This document shows positions 1 to 7,313 of a stretch of 64,000 bases of DNA, piece after piece. How positions within the stretch are numbered: position 1 is the stretch's first letter; each line of letters starts with the position of its first letter. The translations under genes and the position numbers were made by a program. The notes under the pieces are model-generated. The model did no database searches. It worked only from the letters and a program-made list of their open reading frames with translations, and was not told where the DNA came from. This DNA comes from Sinorhizobium sp. 8-89 (GTDB lineage Bacteria; Pseudomonadota; Alphaproteobacteria; Rhizobiales; Rhizobiaceae), in the NCBI RefSeq assembly GCF_030124325.1, contig NZ_JASKLR010000009.1, positions 124,322 to 188,321 on the forward strand, given 5' to 3'.

Positions 1-614
1 TCAGGATCACGCTGTCTGATCATGCACTGGAGAGCCTGGTCTGGCCCAAACTGCAGCCGATCCTCTCGCAGTATCCCGACATCAAGCTTGAACTCAGCAG
101 GGACAACGGCTTGCGGAATATCGTGGAAGATGGGTTTGACGCAGGCATTCGCCTTGGCGAGAGCATCGAGAAGGACATGATCGCGGTCCGGATCGGGCCC
201 GACTGGCGCCTTCTGGCCGTCGCGTCGCCCGAATATCTGGAAAATCGCCTGCCACCGCGGCATCCCCAGGAACTGATCCAGCACAACTGCATCAATCAGC
301 GCCAAACAACGAGCGGTGGGCTTTATGTCTGGGAGTTCGAGAGGGACGGGCAAGAGCTCCGCGTCAGGGTCGACGGACAATTAACCTTCAATAGCTCCTA
401 CTCCATAGTCGATGCCGCCCTGAACGGTCACGGCATAGGCTATGTGCCGGACGACCTTGTCAAGGAACACATCATAGCGGGGCGCTTGATACCCCTACTC
501 GAGTCCTGGTCGCCTCCTTTCGCCGGGTACTACATCTATTATCCAAGCCGACATCAGAACTCCCCAGCATTCAAGGTTGTAGTCGATGCGTTGCGTTACC
601 GCGAAGATCATTGA
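1..614 (+). CDS. LysR-family transcriptional regulator, C-terminal part
   Basis: The frame is open from the left edge, so the N-terminal helix-turn-helix lies outside the window. What remains is the LysR substrate-binding domain: an opening strand RITLSDHALESLVWPKLQPI, then the typical stretch around DGFDAGIRLGES, a VASPEYL motif and the NGHGIGYVPDDLV segment near the end that closes the effector pocket. The length left (about 203 residues) equals a whole effector domain. Its target genes cannot be told from this fragment. The next gene is convergent, so it is probably autonomous. Confidence 0.85.
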   Translation, partial: RITLSDHALESLVWPKLQPILSQYPDIKLELSRDNGLRNIVEDGFDAGIRLGESIEKDMIAVRIGPDWRLLAVASPEYLENRLPPRHPQELIQHNCINQRQTTSGGLYVWEFERDGQELRVRVDGQLTFNSSYSIVDAALNGHGIGYVPDDLVKEHIIAGRLIPLLESWSPPFAGYYIYYPSRHQNSPAFKVVVDALRYREDH

Positions 615-643
615 TGCCTGCAGTATCGCCCATCCACTGAAGG

Positions 644-1144
644 TCATTCAGGGGACAGCTTCTTGCCGTGCAACGTTTCAAGGCGATCTACGTGCAACGT
701 TTCAAGGCGATCTATAAACGGCCGCTGGGACGCGTTTATCTTCTCCCGCGCTTCCGGCACGCTGAACCATCCGGCACGATCGACTTCCGGAAAGGCCTGC
801 GTCTTTCCGCTGTGAGGCGGCCATTCCATCTCGAACATATTGCTGCGGATATCGGTGATGTCGACATGGCTCTCGCCGGCATAGGCGGTGACGAGCTTGC
901 CGCTTTTCTGGCGCAGTTCCCCAAGGAGTTCCAGCGCCCCGTTCATCGCGATGCCGGTTTCCTCGAGGAACTCGCGCCGAGCGGCTGCCTCCGGTTCCTC
1001 GTCCGGGTCGTATTCCCCCTTGGGGATCGACCACGCACCAAGGTCCCTGTTGCTCCAGAAGGGACCGCCGGGATGGACGAGCAGGACACGGAGTGCCCCA
1101 TTCTCATGTTTGTAAAGCAGGATGCCCGCGCTTCTTTTCGGCAT
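644..1144 (-). CDS. Nudix hydrolase
   Basis: A 166-residue protein that should hydrolyse a nucleoside diphosphate linked to another moiety. The Nudix box is complete at about residues 43-65: G, five residues, E, seven residues, then REFLEETGI, which carries the metal-binding glutamates. The start at ATG 1144 is preceded by AAGGA seven bases upstream. It starts with PKRSAGILLY, typical of the NTP pyrophosphohydrolase-like group with the RAGW-type tail (here DRAGWFSVPEAREKI). The C-terminus contains an in-frame 8-residue tandem duplication (VDRLETLH), produced by a 24-bp DNA duplication. The substrate cannot be predicted. Confidence 0.88.
   Translation of the reverse strand: MPKRSAGILLYKHENGALRVLLVHPGGPFWSNRDLGAWSIPKGEYDPDEEPEAAARREFLEETGIAMNGALELLGELRQKSGKLVTAYAGESHVDITDIRSNMFEMEWPPHSGKTQAFPEVDRAGWFSVPEAREKINASQRPFIDRLETLHVDRLETLHGKKLSPE
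667..714. repeat. 24-bp perfect tandem duplication inside the Nudix gene
   Basis: The 24-base unit at 667-690 is repeated exactly at 691-714. It lies in the last codons of the Nudix gene and adds eight residues without changing the frame. Confidence 0.95.
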
Positions 1145-1309
1145 TTGCGATCCTTCCGAAGCCGGTGGCTACCTTGATGACACCGGTGAACTGCGACGCG
1201 ATGGAAAGAGGCTATCCGCCACCCATCACGAAAGGATATCATTGCCGAGCCGCGTTTCGAACAGCACGAACTGCGACGAGACTTTGCAACTGCAGGGAGG
1301 CCGAAGCGG

Positions 1310-2293
1310 ATGCGCGCGATGGTCCTCGAGAGGATCGGTGAACCCTTGCAAGCTGTGGAGCGGCCGCTTCCCGAGCCGCTTGCCGGTGAGATCCGGTTGC
1401 GCGTCGAGGCCTGTGCCGTCTGCCGCACCGATCTGCATGTGGTCGATGGCGACCTGCCGCAGCCGAAGCTGCCGCTCGTTCCGGGTCATGAGATCGTAGG
1501 CATCGTCGAAGCCGTCGGCAGCGGTGTCGATCGGGCACGCATCGGCCGGCGCGCGGGTGTCCCCTGGCTCGGCCATACCTGCCAAAGCTGCTTCTACTGC
1601 CGATCGAACGCGGAAAATCTCTGCGATGATCCGCTGTTCACCGGCTATACCCGCGACGGCGGCTTCGCCACGGATGTCATCGCGGATGCCAACTATGCTT
1701 TCGATCTTGATCCCGATGGCGATCCCGTGTCACTTGCACCGCTCCTCTGCGCGGGCCTCATCGGGTGGCGCTCGCTGAAACGGGCCGGCGACGGCAGAAG
1801 GATCGGGATCTACGGCTTTGGCGCCGCCGCGCATATCATCGCCCAGATCTGCGTCTGGCAAGGGCGGCAGGTTTACGCCTTTACCCGCCCGGAGGATGCG
1901 GCGGCGCAACGTTTCGCGCTCGACCTCGGCGCGCTTTGGGTTGGTGGCTCGGCCGAGTTGCCGCCGGAGCCGCTCGACGCGGCAATCATCTTCGCGCCGG
2001 TCGGAAGCCTCGTGCCCGCAGCGCTGAAGGTCGTCCGCAAAGGCGGTCGGGTGGTCTGCGGCGGTATCCATATGAGCGATATCCCCGCCATGCCCTATGC
2101 CGTCCTTTGGGGCGAACGCGAGGTCGTTTCGATCGCAAACCTCACGCGCCAGGATGCCCGCGAGTTTTTCGCAATCGCGGCAGAAGCCGGCGTCAAGACG
2201 CACACCATCGTTTACCCGCTTGAGGAAGCCAATCGTGCCCTCGCCGATCTTCGTGCAGGCAGGCTCAGCGGGGCGGCGGTACTCGTTCCCTGA
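1310..2293 (+). CDS. Zinc-dependent alcohol dehydrogenase family protein
   Basis: A 327-residue MDR-superfamily oxidoreductase. The GroES-like N-terminal domain has the catalytic zinc cysteine in EACAVCRTDLH, the PGHE motif (GHEIVG) and the structural-zinc cysteine cluster CQSCFYCRSNAENLC. The Rossmann domain has IGIYGFGAAAH in place of the usual GxGGxG, so the second glycine position is altered. ATG 1310 follows an AGGGAGG ribosome site. It probably oxidises an alcohol or reduces an aldehyde with NAD(P). The gene stands alone between a divergent Nudix gene and a convergent TetR gene, so context does not name a substrate. Confidence 0.88.
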   Translation: MRAMVLERIGEPLQAVERPLPEPLAGEIRLRVEACAVCRTDLHVVDGDLPQPKLPLVPGHEIVGIVEAVGSGVDRARIGRRAGVPWLGHTCQSCFYCRSNAENLCDDPLFTGYTRDGGFATDVIADANYAFDLDPDGDPVSLAPLLCAGLIGWRSLKRAGDGRRIGIYGFGAAAHIIAQICVWQGRQVYAFTRPEDAAAQRFALDLGALWVGGSAELPPEPLDAAIIFAPVGSLVPAALKVVRKGGRVVCGGIHMSDIPAMPYAVLWGEREVVSIANLTRQDAREFFAIAAEAGVKTHTIVYPLEEANRALADLRAGRLSGAAVLVP

Positions 2294-2295
2294 TT

Positions 2296-2340
2296 GCAGC
2301 GCCGCGCGTCTTTTGAGACGCACCAAGGAACGCGGCTGTG
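2296..2340 (+). repeat. Short palindromic intergenic repeat, family R1 (partial copy)
   Basis: A partial copy of a repeat that also occurs near 18455, 20564 and 22649: gcagcgccgcgcgtct, a hairpin GCGTCT-tttg-AGACGC (2306-2321), then a caaaggaacgc-like stretch. It lies between two convergent genes and may also end transcription. Confidence 0.6.
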
Positions 2341-2348
2341 CCAGGAGA

Positions 2349-3011
2349 TTACGCAGAAGTAGGCTCGTCTTCCGCCGATTTCAGATAGCTTATGACCGCA
2401 TCGGCGATCATCGTGCGGTGCCGTTCGATCGTCGTTTTTTCCGAGAGATCGCGGCGGAAAATCGTGCCGAATGTATAGCGGTTCGAGACACGGAAGAAGC
2501 AGAAGGCGCTGATCAGCATGTGGACGTCGATCGGGTCGGCCTTGCGGCGAAAGGTACCGTCGGCGAGACCGCGGGCGATGATGGCCTCGATCATCTGGAT
2601 GACCGAGACGTTGAGGTCGCGGATCGCCTCCGAACGCAGCATATGCGCGGCATGGTGGATGTTCTCGATGCTGACCAGGCGGACGAAGTCGGGATTGGCT
2701 TCGTCGTGATCGAAGGTGGTTTCGATCAGGGTCCTCAGCGCCTTTTCTGGTGGCAGGTTGGCGAGTTCGAGATCGGCCTCGAGCGTGCGGATCCTGCGAT
2801 AGGAGCGCTCCAGCACTGCGAGATAGAGCCCCTCCTTGCTGCCGAAATAGTAATAAATCATCCGCTTCGACGTGCGCGTGCGTTCGGCAATTGCGTCCAC
2901 TCTCGCGCCGGCGAGCCCGTGCGTCGAAAACTCTTCGGTCGCTACCGCAAGGATATCCTCTTGCGTTCTCTGTGGATCGTTCTTTCTGCCGTTTCCCTGC
3001 CGTTCCGCCAT
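2349..3011 (-). CDS. TetR/AcrR-family transcriptional regulator
   Basis: A 220-residue regulator. The N-terminal TetR DNA-binding domain is clear: TQEDILAVATEEFSTHGLAG, then the recognition helix region ending in SKRMIYYYFGSKEGLYLAVLE. The C-terminal ligand domain is of the TetR_C type found in rhizobial catabolic regulators. It is transcribed away from the TRAP/quinate operon, with about 380 bp between the two starts. An imperfect palindrome overlapping a likely promoter there is its obvious operator. It is inferred to repress the operon until a pathway ligand binds. Confidence 0.88.
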   Translation of the reverse strand: MAERQGNGRKNDPQRTQEDILAVATEEFSTHGLAGARVDAIAERTRTSKRMIYYYFGSKEGLYLAVLERSYRRIRTLEADLELANLPPEKALRTLIETTFDHDEANPDFVRLVSIENIHHAAHMLRSEAIRDLNVSVIQMIEAIIARGLADGTFRRKADPIDVHMLISAFCFFRVSNRYTFGTIFRRDLSEKTTIERHRTMIADAVISYLKSAEDEPTSA

Positions 3012-3229
3012 TTTCCGTACTGCTTCCCGCCTCGACAGGCAATTGAATCATCGCGCTTATTGCCTGCAGCCTAGACGCGCCCCGTGAACGTCCGAAACGC
3101 CTCGTCTTCCGATCGGAGACATTCTGCCTCGCCGAAGACCGCTGCCGATTTTCGACCCGAAGCTGTGGCCCGCAAGGGCAATGCTTCAAGTCATATTCAC
3201 GTTATCATCCTCTTTCAATAGCACGGCGC

Positions 3230-3258
3230 TTGACATTCGAACTAGTTAGTACATTTTA
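3230..3258 (+). promoter_or_regulatory. Candidate promoter with overlapping TetR operator
   Basis: TTGACA at 3230-3235 is a consensus -35 box. It is followed by the near-palindrome GAACTAGTTAGTAC (3239-3252), whose half-sites GAACTA/TAGTAC differ by one base from perfect symmetry, and an AT-rich -10 zone at 3250-3260. The 378-bp gap between the TetR gene and the first TRAP gene holds nothing else recognised. Confidence 0.5.
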
Positions 3259-3389
3259 GAAATCAGATGCCGCACCGTGCTGAGGAGCGTGGGACGGCCG
3301 CCGGCGGACCGCCGCGCGTTGGAAGGAGCAGGCTTGCCACTGGCGCGTCGGCGACGTGCCGGCACGCCCTATCGCTTTGGGAGGAGCGA

Positions 3390-3953
3390 ATGGCCCGCAT
3401 CATCGAATTCTATTTCTTCGGACTCAAGGTAACGATCGCCATGCTGCTTGCCGGCATGCTCGTGCTTGTCTTCGGCAATGTCGTCCTGCGCTACGCTTTC
3501 AACCAGGGCATCACGGTTTCCGAGGAGCTGTCGCGGATGTTCTTCGTCTGGCTCACCTTTCTCGGCGCGGTCGTCGCCATGCGCGAGCATGGCCACCTCG
3601 GCGTGGACTCCCTCATCAAGCGCTTGCCGCCGTCTGCCGCAAAGGTGGCCGTGCTTTGCGGCCATGCGCTGATGCTCTATGCCACATGGCTGGTGATCAG
3701 CGGCAGCTGGACGCAGACGCTGATCAACCTCCATGTCGGCGCGCCGGCGACCGGCATTCCGATGGCCTTCTTCTATGGCGCCGGTCTCGCCTTCGGCATC
3801 CCGGCCTTCCTGATCCTTCTTTCCGACGCCTTCGCGATCGCGACCGGCCGCATCGACGTGACGACGGTCGACCTCGTGCGCGAGAGCGAGGATGAGGCCG
3901 CCCTCGACGATCTGCCCGAGCCCGTGCTCGGCCAGCTTTCGCCAAAGCATTAA
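3390..3953 (+). CDS. TRAP transporter small permease (DctQ type)
   Basis: A 187-residue inner-membrane protein with four hydrophobic segments, the small membrane subunit of a tripartite ATP-independent periplasmic transporter. The family signature EELSRMFFVWLTFLGAVVAMREHGH is split across the second segment. The frame opens further upstream, but ATG 3390 is chosen because GGGAGGAG precedes it and the protein then begins just before the first membrane helix. It is first of a five-gene unit. The stop is 10 bases from the DctM start. Confidence 0.9.
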   Translation: MARIIEFYFFGLKVTIAMLLAGMLVLVFGNVVLRYAFNQGITVSEELSRMFFVWLTFLGAVVAMREHGHLGVDSLIKRLPPSAAKVAVLCGHALMLYATWLVISGSWTQTLINLHVGAPATGIPMAFFYGAGLAFGIPAFLILLSDAFAIATGRIDVTTVDLVRESEDEAALDDLPEPVLGQLSPKH

Positions 3954-3963
3954 GGAGGCGACG

Positions 3964-5244
3964 ATGACGGTCACCATCTTTCTCGGCGCGCTTCTCGGAC
4001 CCATGGCACTCGGCGTGCCGATCGCCTTCGCCCTCATCCTGAGCGGCGTCGCACTGATGCTCTATCTCGGCATGTTCGATGCTCAAATCGTCGCGCAGAA
4101 TGTCTTGAACGGCGCCGACAGCTTCCCGCTGATGGCTGTCCCCTTCTTCCTGCTGGCCGGCGAGGTCATGAACACCGGCGGCCTTTCCCGCCGCATCGTC
4201 GCGCTCGCGATGGCGACGGTCGGCCATATCCGCGGCGGCCTCGGATTCGTGGCGATCTTCGCAGCCTGCATCCTTTCTAGCCTCTCTGGCTCGGCCGTCG
4301 CCGATGCGGCCGCACTCGGCGCCCTCCTCCTGCCGATGATGCTGAAAAGCGGCCACAACCCGGCGCGTGCCGGCGGACTGCTGGCGTCGGCCTCTGTGAT
4401 CGGCCCGGTCATTCCGCCGTCGATCGGCTTCATCCTTTACGGCGTGGTCGGCGGCGTCTCGATCACCAAGCTCTTCCTCGCCGGCATTTTCCCTGGGCTG
4501 ATGATCGCCGCCGCCCTTTGCGTCACCTGGCTACTCGTCGCCCGCAATGAGCAGTTCGAGCTACCGCCGAGAGAAAGTGGCGCCGTGCGCCTCAGGGCCT
4601 TCATCGACAGCTTCTGGGCGCTCATGCTGCCGGTGATCATCATCGTCGGGCTGAAGTTCGGCGTCTTCACCCCGACGGAAGCCGGCGTGGTCGCTGCTGT
4701 CTACTCGCTCTTCGTCTCGATGGTCGTCTATCGCGAATTGCCGCCGTCGCAGCTCTTCCACGTATTCGTTTCGGCCGCGAAGATCACCGCTGTCGTCATG
4801 TTCCTGGTCGCCTGCGCGGCAGTCTCGGCCTGGTTGATCACCGTGGCCGATGTGCCCGGCGCACTGGCCGCGCTGGTCGAGCCGCTGATGGACAACCAGA
4901 CGGCGCTGCTCATCGCCATCATGGTTCTGATCGTCATCGTCGGCACCGCCATGGATATGACGCCGACCATCCTGGTCATGACGCCGGTACTTATGCCGAT
5001 CATCAAGCAGGCCGGCATCGACCCGGTTTACTTCGGCGTACTCTTCATCATCAACAACTCGATCGGCCTCATCACGCCGCCCGTCGGCACGGTCCTGAAC
5101 GTCATCTGCGGCGTTTCGAAACTGTCGATGGAAGAGCTGATGAAGGGCGTGATGCCCTTCCTCATCGCGGAGCTGATCGTTCTTTTCCTGCTCGTCCTGT
5201 TCCCTCAGCTGGTGACCGTTCCGGTCTCCTGGTTCGGGCACTGA
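3964..5244 (+). CDS. TRAP transporter large permease (DctM type)
   Basis: A 426-residue multi-helix membrane protein, the Na+-coupled translocation subunit that works with DctQ and the periplasmic binding protein. Typical features are the LGVPIAFALILSGVALM start, FFLLAGEVMNTGGLSRRIV, the ASVIGPVIPPSIGFILYG segment and NNSIGLITPPVGTVLNV near the end. ATG 3964 follows AAGGAGGCGACG. Length is normal for the family. It is co-transcribed with the genes on either side. Confidence 0.93.
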   Translation: MTVTIFLGALLGPMALGVPIAFALILSGVALMLYLGMFDAQIVAQNVLNGADSFPLMAVPFFLLAGEVMNTGGLSRRIVALAMATVGHIRGGLGFVAIFAACILSSLSGSAVADAAALGALLLPMMLKSGHNPARAGGLLASASVIGPVIPPSIGFILYGVVGGVSITKLFLAGIFPGLMIAAALCVTWLLVARNEQFELPPRESGAVRLRAFIDSFWALMLPVIIIVGLKFGVFTPTEAGVVAAVYSLFVSMVVYRELPPSQLFHVFVSAAKITAVVMFLVACAAVSAWLITVADVPGALAALVEPLMDNQTALLIAIMVLIVIVGTAMDMTPTILVMTPVLMPIIKQAGIDPVYFGVLFIINNSIGLITPPVGTVLNVICGVSKLSMEELMKGVMPFLIAELIVLFLLVLFPQLVTVPVSWFGH

Positions 5245-5306
5245 CGGGCGTGAATTCTGACTGTCAACACGGCCGGCGTGACACCGGTCCAACCTGGGAG
5301 GAAAAC

Positions 5307-6323
5307 ATGTTGAACAGACTGACGAAACTGGCATTGGGCCTTGCCCTGCCACTGACACTGTTGACGGCCGGGCCGGCGCTGGCGGAAATCCGCGACCAGA
5401 CGATCAAATTCGCCTCGGCCAACAACAAGGGTCACCCGCAGGTGACCGGCATGGAGAAATTCGCCGAGTTGGTGAAGGAAAAGAGCGGTGGCAAGATCGA
5501 AGTAAAGCTCTTCCCGGGCGGCACGCTCGGCGGCGACGTCCAGACCGTTTCGGCGCTGCAGGGCGGCGTGATCGAGATGACCGTGCTCAACGCCGGCATT
5601 CTTGCGAGCAACGTCAAGGAGTTCGGCGCGGTCGACCTTCCCTTCCTGTTCAACAGCGGCGAGGAGGCCGACAAGGTGATGGACGGCCCGTTCGGCACAG
5701 GCCTGATGGAGCGCCTGTCCGACACCGGGCTCGTCGGCCTTGCCTATTGGGAACTCGGTTTCCGCAACCTCACCAACAACCGCCACGCGGTCACCAAGCT
5801 CGAAGATATCAAGGGACTGAAGATCCGCACGATCCAGTCACCGATCCCGGTCGAGCTCTTCAACTCGCTCGGCGCCAACGCGGTGCCGCTCCCCTATACC
5901 GAGCTCTACACCGCGCTCGAAACGGGAACCGTCGACGGCCAGGAGAACCCAGCCGCGAACATTCTCAACGCGAAGTTCTACGAGGTGCAGAAATACATGA
6001 CGCTGACCCGTCACCAGTACAACCCGCAGATCGTGCTGATCTCGAAGAAGTTCTGGGACGGCCTCAATGACGAGGAGAAGACGGTTCTGCAGCAGGCCGC
6101 GGTCGAGGCGCGCGATTTCCAACGCAAGGTTTCGCGCGAGCAGGATGCCGCAGCGCTCGAGGAAATCCGCAAGACCGGCATGGAGGTCAGCGAACTCAGC
6201 CCCGAGGAGACGCAGCGCCTGCGCGACGCGGTCAAGCCGATGATCGAGAAGTTCAGCGCCGACATCGGCCAGGAGACGGTGCAGGCCCTGCTCAAGGAAA
6301 TCGGCGCCGTACGCGGCCAGTAA
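5307..6323 (+). CDS. TRAP transporter substrate-binding protein (DctP type)
   Basis: A 338-residue periplasmic protein with a signal peptide ending near AGPALAEIRD. The family features follow: the FPGGTLGGD loop, the DLPFLFNSGEEADKV stretch, and GLKIRTIQSP, whose arginine normally holds the ligand carboxylate. ATG 5307 follows GGGAGGAAAAC. Because the next two genes act on shikimate-type acids, the ligand is inferred to be quinate, shikimate or dehydroshikimate. That is inference from context. Confidence 0.92.
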   Translation: MLNRLTKLALGLALPLTLLTAGPALAEIRDQTIKFASANNKGHPQVTGMEKFAELVKEKSGGKIEVKLFPGGTLGGDVQTVSALQGGVIEMTVLNAGILASNVKEFGAVDLPFLFNSGEEADKVMDGPFGTGLMERLSDTGLVGLAYWELGFRNLTNNRHAVTKLEDIKGLKIRTIQSPIPVELFNSLGANAVPLPYTELYTALETGTVDGQENPAANILNAKFYEVQKYMTLTRHQYNPQIVLISKKFWDGLNDEEKTVLQQAAVEARDFQRKVSREQDAAALEEIRKTGMEVSELSPEETQRLRDAVKPMIEKFSADIGQETVQALLKEIGAVRGQ

Positions 6324-6334
6324 CGAGGGAAGCC

Positions 6335-6365
6335 GCAGGCCCGTCTCGCGAAGGGACGGGCCTGC
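6335..6365 (+). terminator. Intra-operon hairpin after the TRAP binding-protein gene
   Basis: An 11-bp perfect stem (6335-6345 with 6355-6365) around a 9-base loop. No U-run follows. Such a hairpin between a binding-protein gene and the downstream enzymes usually protects the upstream message or partly terminates. Confidence 0.6.
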
Positions 6366-6410
6366 CCAGCGCCCGCGGACGCGTGGTACGAACACATGGA
6401 ACCGGAGACC

Positions 6411-7271
6411 ATGACCGATACGCTTGTAAGATCCTTGAAGGCCGGCCTGATCGGCGCCGGCATACAGGCCTCGCTGACGCCAGCGATGCACATGACGGAG
6501 GGCGCGGCCCAAGGGCTCGACTATGAATACGAGCTGATCGATCTCAATATGCTGGGCGCGAGCGAGAAGGACCTTTCGCGACTGCTCGCCGACGCAGAGA
6601 AGCGAGGGCTTGCCGGCGTCAACATCACCCACCCGTGCAAGCAGGCGGTGATCCCGCACCTCGACGAACTCGCCGCCGAGGCGCGATCGCTCGGCGCCGT
6701 CAACACCGTGGTGCTGAAGGGCGGGCGGCGCTACGGTCACAATACGGACTGGTGGGGTTTTGCTGAGAGCTTCCGTCGCGGCCTCCCCGGAGCCGACCTC
6801 TCCTCGGTCGTGCAACTCGGCGCCGGCGGCGCAGGCGTCGCGACAGCCTATGCGGCACTGTCACTTGGCGTGCGGCACCTCACCGTGTTCGACCGCGAAC
6901 CGGAGCGGGCGCCGTCCCTCGCCCGCATGCTCTCCGGATATTTCCCGAATGCTGAAATCGTGGCGGGAACCGACCTCGCTGAAGCCATGCGAGCAGCCGC
7001 CGGACTCATTCACGCGACGCCGACGGGCATGGCCAAATATCCCGGCCTGCCGCTTGATGCCGAACTTCTCGAGCGCCGCCACTGGGTGGCGGAGATCGTC
7101 TATTTTCCGCTGGAAACGGCGCTTCTGAAGGAGGCGCGTCGGCTCGGATGCCGCACGCTCGACGGCGGCGGCATGGCAGTGTTCCAGGCGGTCGGCGCCT
7201 TTCGGCTCTTTACCAGGCTCGAGCCCGACGCAACGCGCATGCTCGGCCATTTCAGGACGATGACCGGCTGA
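6411..7271 (+). CDS. Shikimate/quinate 5-dehydrogenase family protein
   Basis: A 286-residue member of the AroE family that interconverts shikimate (or quinate) and the 3-dehydro acid with NAD(P). The substrate site reads NITHPCKQAV, with the catalytic lysine, instead of the biosynthetic NVTIPHK. Further matches are GAVNTVV, HNTDWWGF and the nucleotide loop LGAGGAGVATAY. The end has DGGGMAVFQAV, the usual C-terminal motif. ATG 6411 has GGAG in front; an ATG at 6396 is in frame but lacks a ribosome site. Placement between a TRAP transporter and a dehydroshikimate dehydratase points to a catabolic role, possibly an aroE2/quiB type. Confidence 0.9.
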   Translation: MTDTLVRSLKAGLIGAGIQASLTPAMHMTEGAAQGLDYEYELIDLNMLGASEKDLSRLLADAEKRGLAGVNITHPCKQAVIPHLDELAAEARSLGAVNTVVLKGGRRYGHNTDWWGFAESFRRGLPGADLSSVVQLGAGGAGVATAYAALSLGVRHLTVFDREPERAPSLARMLSGYFPNAEIVAGTDLAEAMRAAAGLIHATPTGMAKYPGLPLDAELLERRHWVAEIVYFPLETALLKEARRLGCRTLDGGGMAVFQAVGAFRLFTRLEPDATRMLGHFRTMTG

Positions 7272-7313
7272 GCGCGGGCGCATCCGACGTTCAGCCCAAA
7301 CGAGGACAGGACG

